In this document: in pieces, positions 42,879 to 51,076 of the stretch
Layout of the letters: every line of letters starts with the position of its first letter
Numbering within the stretch: position 1 is the stretch's first letter
Assembly (NCBI GenBank): GCA_001025035.1
Contig: LCZK01000007.1
Coordinates: 62,001-126,000, forward strand
Source: Actinobacteria bacterium IMCC26207
Lineage (GTDB): Bacteria > Actinomycetota > Acidimicrobiia > Acidimicrobiales > Microtrichaceae
Reading direction: 5' to 3'
DNA length: 64,000 bases
Notes under the pieces: generated by a model
Seen by the model: only the letters and a program-made list of their open reading frames with translations
What the model was told of the DNA's origin: nothing
Databases searched by the model: none
Translations under genes and position numbers: made by a program

Positions 42879-43681
42879 TGAGCCCGACAGCAGACTCGAC
42901 CGAACAGCCGACCGAACAGCCGGCACCGCTTCTTCAGGCCTCCGGTATCAGCAAGCGATTTGCGGGGCTCATGGCACTTGCAGATGTCTCAATTCAGGTT
43001 GAGGCAGGCGAGACAGTGGCTGTGATCGGTCCGAATGGTGCAGGAAAGAGCACCCTGTTCAACTGCTTAAGCGGAGTACTGCGAGCAGACCGAGGGACGG
43101 TGACGTTCGATGGGCAGCGCCTCGAGTCCCTGAGCCCGACTCAACGTTCGCGTCTGGGAATCGCCCGAACCTTCCAGCGAATCGAACTGTTTGGTGGCAT
43201 GACTGTTCGCGATCATCTGATGGTTGCTGACCGTGCTCGCTCAGGACGCGGTGGGTTGTGGTCTGATCTCTTTCGATCCTCCAAGCCGACGGAAGAGGAG
43301 CATGCACGTTGCCAAGCCGTGCTTGACCTGCTCGGCCTTGACGAGGTTCAGGACCGCTCGGCAGACTCACTCTCATTAGGCAAGGGCCGGCTCGTAGAGC
43401 TAGGACGCGCACTGATGTGCGAGCCAAAACTCTTGTTCCTTGATGAACCCTCCTCGGGACTCGACCGTAACGAAACCGAAGAGATGAGCCTGGCCCTAGA
43501 GACAGTGCAACGAGAACACGGCACAGCTGTAGTGCTCATTGAACACGACGTTCCAATGGTGCAGCGCCTTGCAACTCGCATCTATGTCCTCGACTACGGA
43601 AGCTTGATTGCAAGTGGCAACACCCAAGAGGTGCTCCAGGATGAGGTCGTTCGCGCTGCCTACCTTGGAGTAGCCACATGA
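42878..43681 (+). CDS. ABC transporter ATP-binding protein (LivG-like)
   Basis: 267-residue ATPase. Walker A GPNGAGKST at about residues 51-59, a Q-loop region TFQRIELFGGMTVRDHL and Walker B LLFLDEPSSGLD are intact. The signature motif is LSLGKGR rather than LSGGQ, a deviation seen in some LivG proteins. The first 20 residues contain a duplicated TEQP unit. ATG overlaps the permease stop; the end overlaps LivF by four bases. Confidence 0.93.
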   Translation: MSPTADSTEQPTEQPAPLLQASGISKRFAGLMALADVSIQVEAGETVAVIGPNGAGKSTLFNCLSGVLRADRGTVTFDGQRLESLSPTQRSRLGIARTFQRIELFGGMTVRDHLMVADRARSGRGGLWSDLFRSSKPTEEEHARCQAVLDLLGLDEVQDRSADSLSLGKGRLVELGRALMCEPKLLFLDEPSSGLDRNETEEMSLALETVQREHGTAVVLIEHDVPMVQRLATRIYVLDYGSLIASGNTQEVLQDEVVRAAYLGVAT

Positions 43682-44436
43682 GTGTTCCTGTGTTGAGCTG
43701 CGAGGATCTCGAGGCTGGCTACGGCCCGTTCCGCGCCCTATTTGGAATTTCCTTCGAGGTCGCTGAGGGAACTGCAACAGCCTTGATCGGCCCAAACGGT
43801 GCCGGCAAGTCAACGGTGGCACGAGTAGCGAGCGGACTCGTTGCTCCTTCTGCTGGTCGGGTGCTGGTCAAGGGCGTGGACATGACAGGAAAGGCACCCC
43901 ACGAGTTCGCTGAGGCAGGGATCGCTCACGCCCCAGAAGGACGAGCCGTCTTTGCAAGCTTGACGGTAGAGGAAAATCTGGAGCTCGCGTTTCGAGAGTC
44001 GCTCGGCCGAAAAGGTGTGGCAGCTGCGCTTGACGAGGCCTACGAGATGTTTCCTCGCCTGAAGGAACGGCGCACGCAGCTCGCCGGCACTCTCTCGGGG
44101 GGCGAGCAACGAATTCTGACGCTGGCTCGAGTCATGATTCTGCGACCCGCCCTTCTGATTGCAGATGAGCTCTCATTGGGATTAGCCCCGATGATCACCA
44201 CCGAGGTCTACCGAATTCTTGAAAAAATCAAGGCGGCTGGCTGCGCCCTTCTCATCGTGGAACAACACATGGATTACGCGCTGGCCTTAGCGGACGAGGT
44301 GCTGCTGTTACGTCAGGGAGAGGTCACTTTTCGGGGTCCACCTGGCGAGATGGACCGAAGGTCCGCCTCTCTTCTGTCTGAGTCGCTTTCTGAGTCGCTA
44401 TCCGAGAACCCACCACAACAGGAGCAATCATCATGA
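43678..44436 (+). CDS. ABC transporter ATP-binding protein (LivF-like)
   Basis: 252-residue ATPase partner of the preceding gene. Walker A GPNGAGKST (about 40-48), HAPEGRAVFASLTVEENL, signature LSGGEQRILTLARV and Walker B LLIADELSLGLAP are all present, with a switch His in IVEQHMDYAL. The C-terminus carries an SLSE repeat (LSESLSESLSENPPQ) from a 12-bp duplication. It overlaps the alcohol dehydrogenase gene by four bases. Confidence 0.94.
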   Translation: MSVPVLSCEDLEAGYGPFRALFGISFEVAEGTATALIGPNGAGKSTVARVASGLVAPSAGRVLVKGVDMTGKAPHEFAEAGIAHAPEGRAVFASLTVEENLELAFRESLGRKGVAAALDEAYEMFPRLKERRTQLAGTLSGGEQRILTLARVMILRPALLIADELSLGLAPMITTEVYRILEKIKAAGCALLIVEQHMDYALALADEVLLLRQGEVTFRGPPGEMDRRSASLLSESLSESLSENPPQQEQSS

Positions 44437-45497
44437 CCACCGAATCGGCGCCGCTGCCCGAGTCCATCCCAGCAGCCGTGTACCAATCCCAGCGAGTGGT
44501 CACCATCGAACAGCGACCACTAGCGGAGCCCAACCCCGCTCAAGTAGTCGTCGAGGTGAGTCACTGCGGAATCTGTGGCAGTGACCTTCACCTGATCGAC
44601 GAGGGCTGGGGACAATCAGGAGACGTATTGGGCCATGAGTGGAGCGGAGTTGTTCGCTCAGTTGGTGACTCTGTGGTTGAGTTCCAACCTGGGGATCGAG
44701 TCATCGGCGCCGATTCACCAAGGTGCGGTGTGTGTGCCGCTTGCGTGGCTAAAAAGCCATCCCAGTGCGAGGATCGCGAGCCAACTACGGGCCATTTCGA
44801 CGGTGCATTTGCTACCCATGTACTTGCTGATGCCAACACGTTGTTGCATATTCCAGATGAACTCGGACTTCGCGAGGCTGCTCTTGCCGAGCCATTAGCT
44901 GTGGCTCTGCACGCAATTACCCGGTCGGGGATTGAGCAGGGCAATAGCGCAATTGTCTTTGGTGCGGGGCCAATCGGCGCTCTCATTGCAGCAGTACTTA
45001 TACGAGATGGCCACCAGGTGACTGTGGTGGAGCCAGCGGAGCAACGCCAAGAACTCGCCCGTGGCCTTGGTGCCGCTGCTGTGTTGCATCCTGAGGAACT
45101 GCCGAGCTTCGACATGGGCCAAGTAGATACGCTCGCAGAGGACGCCGTGCATGTGGTGTTCGAATGCTCGGGGCGGCGCGATGCGATGGAATCCGGGTTT
45201 CAGCAGTTGCGGCGGGGTGGAGTGCTTGTGCTCGTGGGTACAGGAATTGACCGGCCGCGGTTTGATCCAAATCGGATGATTCTCTTGGAACTCACCGTAC
45301 GCGGCGCGTTCGTGTATGACGCCGACGGGTTTGATCGGGCCCTTGAGATGCTATCGAGCGGGACACTCCCCACAGATCTGCTCATCGATCAGGCTGAGTA
45401 TGACCTCACGGGGATTGCAGAAGCCGTTGACAAACTCGTACGGGGCGAACATTCCGGAAAAGTAATGATCACACCAGGAGGAACAGACCATGACTGA
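44433..45497 (+). CDS. Zinc-dependent alcohol dehydrogenase (MDR family)
   Basis: 354-residue medium-chain dehydrogenase. The catalytic zinc site CGICGSDLHL and GHEWSGVV, the structural zinc site with four Cys (CGVCAACVAKKPSQC) and the Rossmann motif FGAGPIGALIAAVL are complete. It resembles threonine/sorbitol-dehydrogenase-like members, oxidising a secondary alcohol. It sits in the transporter operon between LivF and a VOC protein, overlapping both neighbours. Confidence 0.92.
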   Translation: MTTESAPLPESIPAAVYQSQRVVTIEQRPLAEPNPAQVVVEVSHCGICGSDLHLIDEGWGQSGDVLGHEWSGVVRSVGDSVVEFQPGDRVIGADSPRCGVCAACVAKKPSQCEDREPTTGHFDGAFATHVLADANTLLHIPDELGLREAALAEPLAVALHAITRSGIEQGNSAIVFGAGPIGALIAAVLIRDGHQVTVVEPAEQRQELARGLGAAAVLHPEELPSFDMGQVDTLAEDAVHVVFECSGRRDAMESGFQQLRRGGVLVLVGTGIDRPRFDPNRMILLELTVRGAFVYDADGFDRALEMLSSGTLPTDLLIDQAEYDLTGIAEAVDKLVRGEHSGKVMITPGGTDHD

Positions 45498-45963
45498 GCA
45501 GATCCCCGACAGCCAGGCTTCAGCGCAGCAGCTGTTTCCGGCAGGAATCCCTCGACTGAACCACATCGGGTTATCGCTCCCCGCTGACGCTCTGAGCGCC
45601 GAGGGTCGAGCTGAAATTCTTGCTTTTTACGGCGAGTGTTTCGGCTGGACGGAGCTGCCTACTGAGACGCTTGATCGAACCCGAATGGTGCTTGCGGTCG
45701 GCCACTGGGATCAGTTTGTCTTTTTACACGCGGATGACGAGCCCATGAAATGCCCACGCCTTGATCACTTCGGTGTCTCGGTACAATCCCGAGCCGACCT
45801 TGACTCTGCTTGGTCTCGAGTCGCTAGTTGGGCCGAACGAGATAGTCGAGTCGATGTTATGGAACCGAATGTGGACGACTTCGAGGTGTTGAAGATTCAC
45901 TCTTTCTACGTTCGATTCTTATTGCCAATGATGGTTGAAGTTCAATACTGGGAGTTTGCCTAA
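45490..45963 (+). CDS. VOC superfamily (glyoxalase/dioxygenase-like) protein
   Basis: 157-residue protein of the vicinal-oxygen-chelate fold. It opens with RLNHIGLSLPADAL (metal-site His) and has RLDHFGVSVQSRADLDSAW in the second half, matching the paired beta-alpha-beta-beta-beta modules, and a late VEVQYWEF with a terminal Glu ligand. The reaction could be ring-cleavage dioxygenation, isomerisation or epimerisation. It overlaps the alcohol dehydrogenase by eight bases and precedes an LLM gene by one base. Confidence 0.8.
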   Translation: MTEQIPDSQASAQQLFPAGIPRLNHIGLSLPADALSAEGRAEILAFYGECFGWTELPTETLDRTRMVLAVGHWDQFVFLHADDEPMKCPRLDHFGVSVQSRADLDSAWSRVASWAERDSRVDVMEPNVDDFEVLKIHSFYVRFLLPMMVEVQYWEFA

Positions 45964-45964
45964 C

Positions 45965-46945
45965 ATGTCGAATCATCCGATCAGACACGGAGCCTTTGTC
46001 CCGCAAGGATGGAAGCTTGAGTACACCGGAATCGACCCTCGTCAGGCATGGGAGACCTCTGTCGCGTGGGCGCAGTATGCCGAAGAACTCGGATATGACC
46101 ACCTGTGGGTCTACGACCACGTTGAGACGGTGCCACGACGCGAACGCACTCACTGTTTCGAGGCATTCACCATGTTGGCAGCGCTGTCACAGGTAACCGA
46201 GAAAGCCGAACTAGGCCAACTCGTCACCTGCGTGGGCTACCGAAATGTTGGACTCCTTGCCAAAGAGGCTGCTTGCGTTGACGTGATGTCGAATGGTCGG
46301 CTCATTCTTGGAATTGGCGCAGGCTGGTTTGACCGTGAATATCAGGCCTACGGATATGAGTACCCATCAAATCGGGACCGTCTAGCTCTGCTCAATGAAG
46401 CCCTCGAGGTCATTCCAAAGCTCTGGTCAGAAGAGACCGTCAGCTACGCCGGGCACTACCTTCAACTTGATGGCGCGTACTGCGAGCCCGCACCGCTGCG
46501 TTCGCCTCGGCCACCGATTCTTGTTGGAGGCGGCGGCGAAAAAGTAACGCTACGGATTGCAGCTCGGCATGCGGATATGACCAACTGGCAAGTGGGACTC
46601 GACTCATTCATACATAAGTCCAATCTGCTCGAGGGCTACTGCGAAGAGATTGGTCGAGACCCCAATTCGATCATTCGCACTCACGGGCCCGACTGTTTGA
46701 TTGTCAACAATCAGAATGAGCTAGAGAAGTGGCTCGACACCAAAGATGGTGGGCATCTCTGGGCAGCCACAGACCATGAGGAGTACCTACGCGACAACTT
46801 TGTGGGCACCGTGGAGCAGGTTGCAGAGAAGGCCCAAGCATTTCTCGATGCTGGCTGCTCGGAATTCATTCTGTGGTTCCGGGATGCACCGTCATATGAC
46901 TCAATGACTGCATGGCTACAAGAAGTTGTGCCATTACTTGACTGA
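45965..46945 (+). CDS. LLM class F420-dependent oxidoreductase
   Basis: 326-residue luciferase-like protein from ATG 45965 (MSNHPIRHGAFVPQGW). Motifs: YDHLWVYDHVETVP, LGQLVTCVGYRNVGLLAKEA and GRLILGIGAGWFDREYQAYGYEYP, typical F420-dependent members. A longer start at 45935 would overlap the VOC gene and is rejected. Last gene of the transporter operon. Its stop codon lies inside operator site 8, so the next gene's promoter begins where this gene ends. Confidence 0.92.
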   Translation: MSNHPIRHGAFVPQGWKLEYTGIDPRQAWETSVAWAQYAEELGYDHLWVYDHVETVPRRERTHCFEAFTMLAALSQVTEKAELGQLVTCVGYRNVGLLAKEAACVDVMSNGRLILGIGAGWFDREYQAYGYEYPSNRDRLALLNEALEVIPKLWSEETVSYAGHYLQLDGAYCEPAPLRSPRPPILVGGGGEKVTLRIAARHADMTNWQVGLDSFIHKSNLLEGYCEEIGRDPNSIIRTHGPDCLIVNNQNELEKWLDTKDGGHLWAATDHEEYLRDNFVGTVEQVAEKAQAFLDAGCSEFILWFRDAPSYDSMTAWLQEVVPLLD

Positions 46946-46957
46946 CGCCAATGTCAG
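46942..46957. promoter_or_regulatory. CTGAC operator, site 8
   Basis: CTGACGCCAATGTCAG overlapping the stop codon of the LLM gene. An extra half-site GCGTCAGGTAG (46967-46977) follows with its centre 16 bp further on. The -10 TAGTGT (46975-46980) is followed six bases later by ATG 46987. Arms: CTGACG left, CTGACA right. Confidence 0.88.
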
Positions 46958-46986
46958 TTAGAACCTGCGTCAGGTAGTGTTATGAG

Positions 46987-48147
46987 ATGTCGCGCCGAGT
47001 AGCAATCGTGGGAGTCGCACTGTCCGATACCGGACGCGTGGACGAACTCACTCCATTTCATTTGCATGCCCAAGCTGTTCGCGGAGCAATTGCTGATGCT
47101 GGGCTCACCAAGGAGGATATTGACGGGTTCGCGTCACACGGAACTGGCACGCTGCCACCAATTGAGGTAGCTGAATACCTCGGGTTACGGCCGACCTGGT
47201 TCGACTCCACGGGCATTGGTGGCGGCACCTGGGAAGTCATGGCGGCCCATGCAGTCGATGCTATTAGTAACGGCCACGCCGACGTCATTGTGCTGTCCTA
47301 TGGATCAACGACTCGCGCCGATCTTAAGAAAGGCCGCCGCACGGCAAACCTAAGCTTTGGCGCACGTGGACCAATTCAGTATGAGGTCCCCTACGGCCAC
47401 ACCCTGATTGCAAAGTACGGAATGGCAACGAACCGCCACCGCTACGAATACGGGACAACGATGGAGCAACTGGCCGAAATTGCGGTCTCACACCGCTATA
47501 ACGCCAGCTTCAATCCTGACGCCTACTACCGCGAGCCAATCACCATCGCGGAAGTGCTCGATGGTCCAATGATTGCTGACCCCTTCACCAAACTGCAGTG
47601 CTGTATCCGATCTGACGGTGGTTGCGCGGTGGTGTTCGCGGCCGAGGATCGAGTGGTTGACTGCAAGACTGATCCAGTCTGGGTGCTCGGTTCAGGCCAG
47701 CATGCCTCACACAGTTCCATGTCGGAATGGGATGACTTCTGTGTTGGCCCAGCAGCCAAAGCGGGGGCCGACGCATTTGCTCGCGCAGGTGTCACTCCAG
47801 CGGATATCGACCTGTGCTGCATCTATGACGCATTCACCTTCATGGTGCTCGAAACGCTCGAAGATTTGGGATTCTGCGCCAAAGGCGAGGGCGGGTCATT
47901 CGTTGAAGATGGCAAGCTCCGTATTGGTGGTGCGTTGCCCACAAACCCCGACGGCGGCGGACTCTCTGCCTGTCATCCAGGGATGCGCGGACTGTTTCTA
48001 ATCGTTGAGGCCACCCGGCAACTCCGTGGCGATTACGCCACTGCAGGAACTCCTGAGCGGCAAGTAGCTGAAGCCGAACTCGCCTGCGTCTCGGGTACCG
48101 GCGGCTGGTTCTGTGCCAACGGAACGATGATCCTGGGTTCTGCCTAA
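46987..48147 (+). CDS. SCP2-type thiolase / lipid-transfer aldolase-like protein
   Basis: 386-residue thiolase-fold protein, starting MSRRVAIVGVALSDTGRVDE. It has the DGFASHGTGTLPPIEVAEYLGL region of the Ltp type, RSDGGCAVVFAAEDR, DLCCIYDAFTFMVLETLEDLGFC and NPDGGGLSACHPGMRGLFLIVEA with the conserved His. There is no classical C-terminal thiolase Cys motif. Leaderless start after -10 TAGTGT. The DUF35 gene at 48154 converges on it seven bases away and is a candidate partner, the same pairing as at 14456-16053 but in opposite orientation. Confidence 0.88.
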   Translation: MSRRVAIVGVALSDTGRVDELTPFHLHAQAVRGAIADAGLTKEDIDGFASHGTGTLPPIEVAEYLGLRPTWFDSTGIGGGTWEVMAAHAVDAISNGHADVIVLSYGSTTRADLKKGRRTANLSFGARGPIQYEVPYGHTLIAKYGMATNRHRYEYGTTMEQLAEIAVSHRYNASFNPDAYYREPITIAEVLDGPMIADPFTKLQCCIRSDGGCAVVFAAEDRVVDCKTDPVWVLGSGQHASHSSMSEWDDFCVGPAAKAGADAFARAGVTPADIDLCCIYDAFTFMVLETLEDLGFCAKGEGGSFVEDGKLRIGGALPTNPDGGGLSACHPGMRGLFLIVEATRQLRGDYATAGTPERQVAEAELACVSGTGGWFCANGTMILGSA

Positions 48148-48153
48148 ATCAGT

Positions 48154-48627
48154 TCAGGCTGAGGGCTGCTCTGGGGCAAACACAGCCATCGTGACTTCAT
48201 CAGTGACGGCCTCGGTGCGAAAGCTCAACCGCATCCCGATCTTGAGCTGATCGGGTTCGCAGTCCACAACCCGCGTCATCATGCGAGGTCCTTCATCCAA
48301 GTCCACCATGGCTGCAATGTAGGGAACCTGTTCTCCGAACGGTGGCAGGTCATTTCGGAACACCACGGAGTGCGTGTACAACACCGCACCTCCGCTCGCC
48401 TCAACCCAACTCACATCCTCACTCCAACAAAAGGGGCAAAAGGGTCGTGGGTAGGAATGGTACTGAGAACAACTCGCGCACAACTTGAGCAGGAGTCGGC
48501 CTTCGCTAAGGGCAGTCCAGTACGGCTCGGACTCAGGTTCAATGGTGGGCAGGTCAAATCTTGGACCAGTAACTGACACAGACGTCAGATTACCATCACT
48601 GTCTGACAGGCGCAGCTCCCTTCCCAC
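48154..48627 (-). CDS. DUF35 Zn-ribbon/OB-fold acyl-CoA-associated protein
   Basis: Up to 157 residues, with zinc ribbon LKLCASCSQYHSYPRPFCPFC and an OB-fold containing SGGAVLYTHSVVFRNDLPPF. The conserved part starts near FDLPTIEPESEPYW. The start is uncertain: GTG 48627 gives 157 residues but puts operator site 9 inside the reading frame, while in-frame GTG 48579 lies within the operator itself. It is the third gene in line after the crotonase and SCP2-type thiolase on the minus strand and could complex with either flanking thiolase-like protein. Confidence 0.87.
   Translation of the reverse strand: MGRELRLSDSDGNLTSVSVTGPRFDLPTIEPESEPYWTALSEGRLLLKLCASCSQYHSYPRPFCPFCWSEDVSWVEASGGAVLYTHSVVFRNDLPPFGEQVPYIAAMVDLDEGPRMMTRVVDCEPDQLKIGMRLSFRTEAVTDEVTMAVFAPEQPSA
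48573..48588. promoter_or_regulatory. CTGAC operator, site 9 (within the 5' part of the DUF35 reading frame)
   Basis: CTGACACAGACGTCAG with GTAA/GATT flanks. On the minus strand TTACTG follows the core. It would separate DUF35 expression from the upstream crotonase-thiolase mRNA or act as a roadblock. Arms: CTGACA left, CTGACG right. Confidence 0.82.
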
Positions 48628-48649
48628 TGCGCTGCTCCCTTCCCACTGC
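48615..48649. repeat. 19-bp tandem duplication between DUF35 and thiolase genes
   Basis: GCTCCCTTCCCACTGC occurs at 48615-48630 and 48634-48649. The proposed GTG start of DUF35 (48627) lies in the first copy, and the reverse-complement copies provide a GGAAGGGAG ribosome-binding-like sequence twice. Confidence 0.8.
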
Positions 48650-48650
48650 C

Positions 48651-50153
48651 CTACTCACTTTGAGCGAGATTCCGTTTCCCCTGAGCTGTCAGAACTACAC
48701 CGGAACCGACCATCTCCTCGGCCTCTAGGCGAGCCAAGAGTTCAGGATCTTCCACTCGCCCATAGGCTCGGCTAGCACCCTGTGGAAGATCAACTACGAC
48801 AAGACCCCACTGTGCAGAACCATCCCGGCCATGCACCACGCTATAGGTGGCAATGGTGGCTGGGCCTGAGTAACTGTCCACGATGGGGAGCGCAGCCGGT
48901 GCAGGCAGCGGCTCTTTTGCGAGAGCAGGAGCAGCCACAGCGGATCGCCCGGCGGGTTCGGAGCAATACACGGCTGCGATGTGCTTGGTCATATGCATAC
49001 CGACCCCAGACACCAACCCGAATGAGCCTGGGTCTGTGCGTAACACATCAACCATCGCAGCAATTGAGTGCGACAAGTAGTTGCTCGCAGGACCGCCTGC
49101 GTAGGGCAGGCCACCCGTCACGGTCAGCGAGCGATCTGCAAGGAGCGGATCAATCCCGAGGGCGTCAGCTGCAAAGTGAACCGAGGAAGCAAAGCAGGAG
49201 TAAAGATCACAATGGTCAACCTGTTCGATACTCACACCTGCTTGGTGAAGCGCAGAACCAAACGACTGTGTCATCGCCTCCGAACGAGACAGGTCCGGAT
49301 GCTCGGCGAGATACACCGCATCAGTCGCGTAGCAGGAGCCACGCAGATACACGCGACGATCTTGAGGGACTCCTAGGCGATCGGCGGCTTCGTGGCTCGC
49401 AATGATCACAGCTGCAGACATATCCACATCCATAAATGCCACGGTGCGTTTTGTATAGGGGTAGCCCACCAGGCGATTCTCGGATGTGACGTCAACTAAC
49501 TCAGCTGCAGTGCGGGCCTGTGGAAACCAAGCGTTCGGGTTGGTTGCTGCGATCTGAGTCATCGGTGCAAGGAGTTCACCGATCTGCCGGCGATACTGCT
49601 CTGGCTGCACACCGAGTCGAGCCCGCCTAGCAATATCTCGGGTGGCAAAGGTCAGCCAGGCTTGAAACACCTCATGGGCAATCTCGCTTTCGTGGAACGG
49701 TGCTTCGAAGGGAATCCCCAAGGGATTCGGATCTCTATGCGACCAGTTCGGACGTTCCCCCGCACGCTTCAGCCGACGCTTCGTATCCAAGGCTTCCGCC
49801 CCAACCACAGCTGCAACCTCGAGTTGTCCAGCCGAAATCTGTGCTGCAGCAGAAGAGAGCAGCTGTTGCGGAACCGTTCCCCCGATTCCTGAGTAAGCCA
49901 GCCGTTGCGGTGTTATCCCAAGCTCTGCTGCTAGCCGAGCAGCAGGCTCGTCATAGGGCCAAGACATGCAGTACACAACATCCAGACTCTGCACCGCAGC
50001 TAGTGGGTCAGCAGTTGCATTGGCGTCGGCTGCGGCCAAGCGCAGCACTTCGGCAGACATCAGGAGCGGCTCGGGCGACTGTTCCTCGCCGGACAGATGC
50101 CAGGTGCGCTGAGCCACACCGATAATGCACGGGGAGTGCGGATTGGTGCTCAC
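48651..50153 (-). CDS. Thiolase-like acetyl-CoA acetyltransferase/lipid-transfer protein, long form
   Basis: About 500 residues from GTG 50153 (VSTNPHSPCIIGVAQRTWHL), longer than the 380-390 of the other SCP2-type proteins. The thiolase-fold core covers about 1-370 (YSGIGGTVPQQLLSSAAAQI, DLYSCFASSVHFAADALGI, TGGLPYAGGPASNYLSHSIAAM). The C-terminal 100 residues (VYCSEPAG to QGKRNLAQSE) form an extra beta-rich domain that may replace a separate DUF35-like or OB domain. An extension to 50249 would overlap the crotonase and is rejected. It lies 34 bases after the crotonase in the operon from operator site 10. Confidence 0.85.
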   Translation of the reverse strand: MSTNPHSPCIIGVAQRTWHLSGEEQSPEPLLMSAEVLRLAAADANATADPLAAVQSLDVVYCMSWPYDEPAARLAAELGITPQRLAYSGIGGTVPQQLLSSAAAQISAGQLEVAAVVGAEALDTKRRLKRAGERPNWSHRDPNPLGIPFEAPFHESEIAHEVFQAWLTFATRDIARRARLGVQPEQYRRQIGELLAPMTQIAATNPNAWFPQARTAAELVDVTSENRLVGYPYTKRTVAFMDVDMSAAVIIASHEAADRLGVPQDRRVYLRGSCYATDAVYLAEHPDLSRSEAMTQSFGSALHQAGVSIEQVDHCDLYSCFASSVHFAADALGIDPLLADRSLTVTGGLPYAGGPASNYLSHSIAAMVDVLRTDPGSFGLVSGVGMHMTKHIAAVYCSEPAGRSAVAAPALAKEPLPAPAALPIVDSYSGPATIATYSVVHGRDGSAQWGLVVVDLPQGASRAYGRVEDPELLARLEAEEMVGSGVVLTAQGKRNLAQSE

Positions 50154-50187
50154 CGAATCGAACCCATCGCTCGACCTGTGGGACTGA

Positions 50188-51018
50188 TCACTCGCCCTTC
50201 CAATTGGGCTCGCGCTTCTCTTTGAAAGCCAGCGGTCCTTCTTTGGCATCTGCAGTAGAAAAGATTTTGGTGGAGAGTTCCTGTTCCACCCCGTAAGCCT
50301 CTGTAAGCGTGCCGTTCAGTCCTCGAATGACCGACTCTTTTGTGGCCTGAACTGCCAGTGGAGCATTCGCCAGAATACGTCGAGCCCACATGCCCGCCCG
50401 AGGCAGCAGATCAAGAGGAGAGACAATCTCATTCAGTAAGCCAAGTTCCAAGGCATGCTCCGCAGAAAATGCCTCAGCAGTCAGGAGGAACTCCATGGCC
50501 GCTGGAAAGTTCAATTGCCGTGGCAAACGCGCAGTAGTGCCACCGCCGGCAAAGAGACCCCGCTTTGGTTCCATCACCCCAAAAGTTGCGCCTGGAGTTG
50601 CTAGTCGAATATCAGTGCCACCGAGCATTTCCATGCCGCCGGCAACACACGGGCCATCAACGGCAGCAATAATCGGCTTATAGATTCTGGCGTTCCTCAG
50701 TACTGCTCGGGTCCCATCTTCAAGCTTGCATCCATCGATCTCGGTGACCTCGCCCTTGGCGATCTGCTCGGAGAGTGCCGTGACCTGCGGGATATACGTC
50801 TTGAGGTCTGCGCCCGACATGAAGTTTCCGGGCACCCCCGTGATAATCGCAACCCAAAGATCATCCTCGTAGCGAAACTCTCGCCAGGCGGCTGCTAAAT
50901 CTCGGAAGTGAAACATGTCGAGTGAGTTTCGCGACTCGGGTCGGTCGATAGTGATGAGCATCGCGTGTTCAATTGCGGACCCGCCAAGCACTGGATTTCG
51001 TTCCACGTGAATTGTCAT
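50188..51018 (-). CDS. Enoyl-CoA hydratase/isomerase family protein
   Basis: 276-residue crotonase. VPGNFMSGADLKTYIPQVT supplies the oxyanion hole, with Ser replacing the usual Ala/Cys-Ala. DGPCVAGGMEMLGGTDIRLA and FGVMEPKRGLFAGGGTTARL keep one Glu (MEPKRG) near the classical catalytic position. The ATG at 51018 follows AAAGG. First gene of the minus-strand operon from operator site 10, divergent from a sulfotransferase. Confidence 0.91.
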   Translation of the reverse strand: MTIHVERNPVLGGSAIEHAMLITIDRPESRNSLDMFHFRDLAAAWREFRYEDDLWVAIITGVPGNFMSGADLKTYIPQVTALSEQIAKGEVTEIDGCKLEDGTRAVLRNARIYKPIIAAVDGPCVAGGMEMLGGTDIRLATPGATFGVMEPKRGLFAGGGTTARLPRQLNFPAAMEFLLTAEAFSAEHALELGLLNEIVSPLDLLPRAGMWARRILANAPLAVQATKESVIRGLNGTLTEAYGVEQELSTKIFSTADAKEGPLAFKEKREPNWKGE

Positions 51019-51039
51019 ATTCAGTGCCTTTCCAAGAAC

Positions 51040-51055
51040 CTGACGCTCGTGTCAG
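51040..51055. promoter_or_regulatory. CTGAC operator, site 10 (divergent promoter)
   Basis: CTGACGCTCGTGTCAG, identical in all 16 bases to site 2. It lies between a crotonase-thiolase operon (minus) and a sulfotransferase (plus). The likely plus-strand -10 CAGAAT (51065-51070) lies six bases before GTG 51077. Arms: CTGACG left, CTGACA right. Confidence 0.9.
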
Positions 51056-51076
51056 GTTTTCTGGCAGAATATCAGT

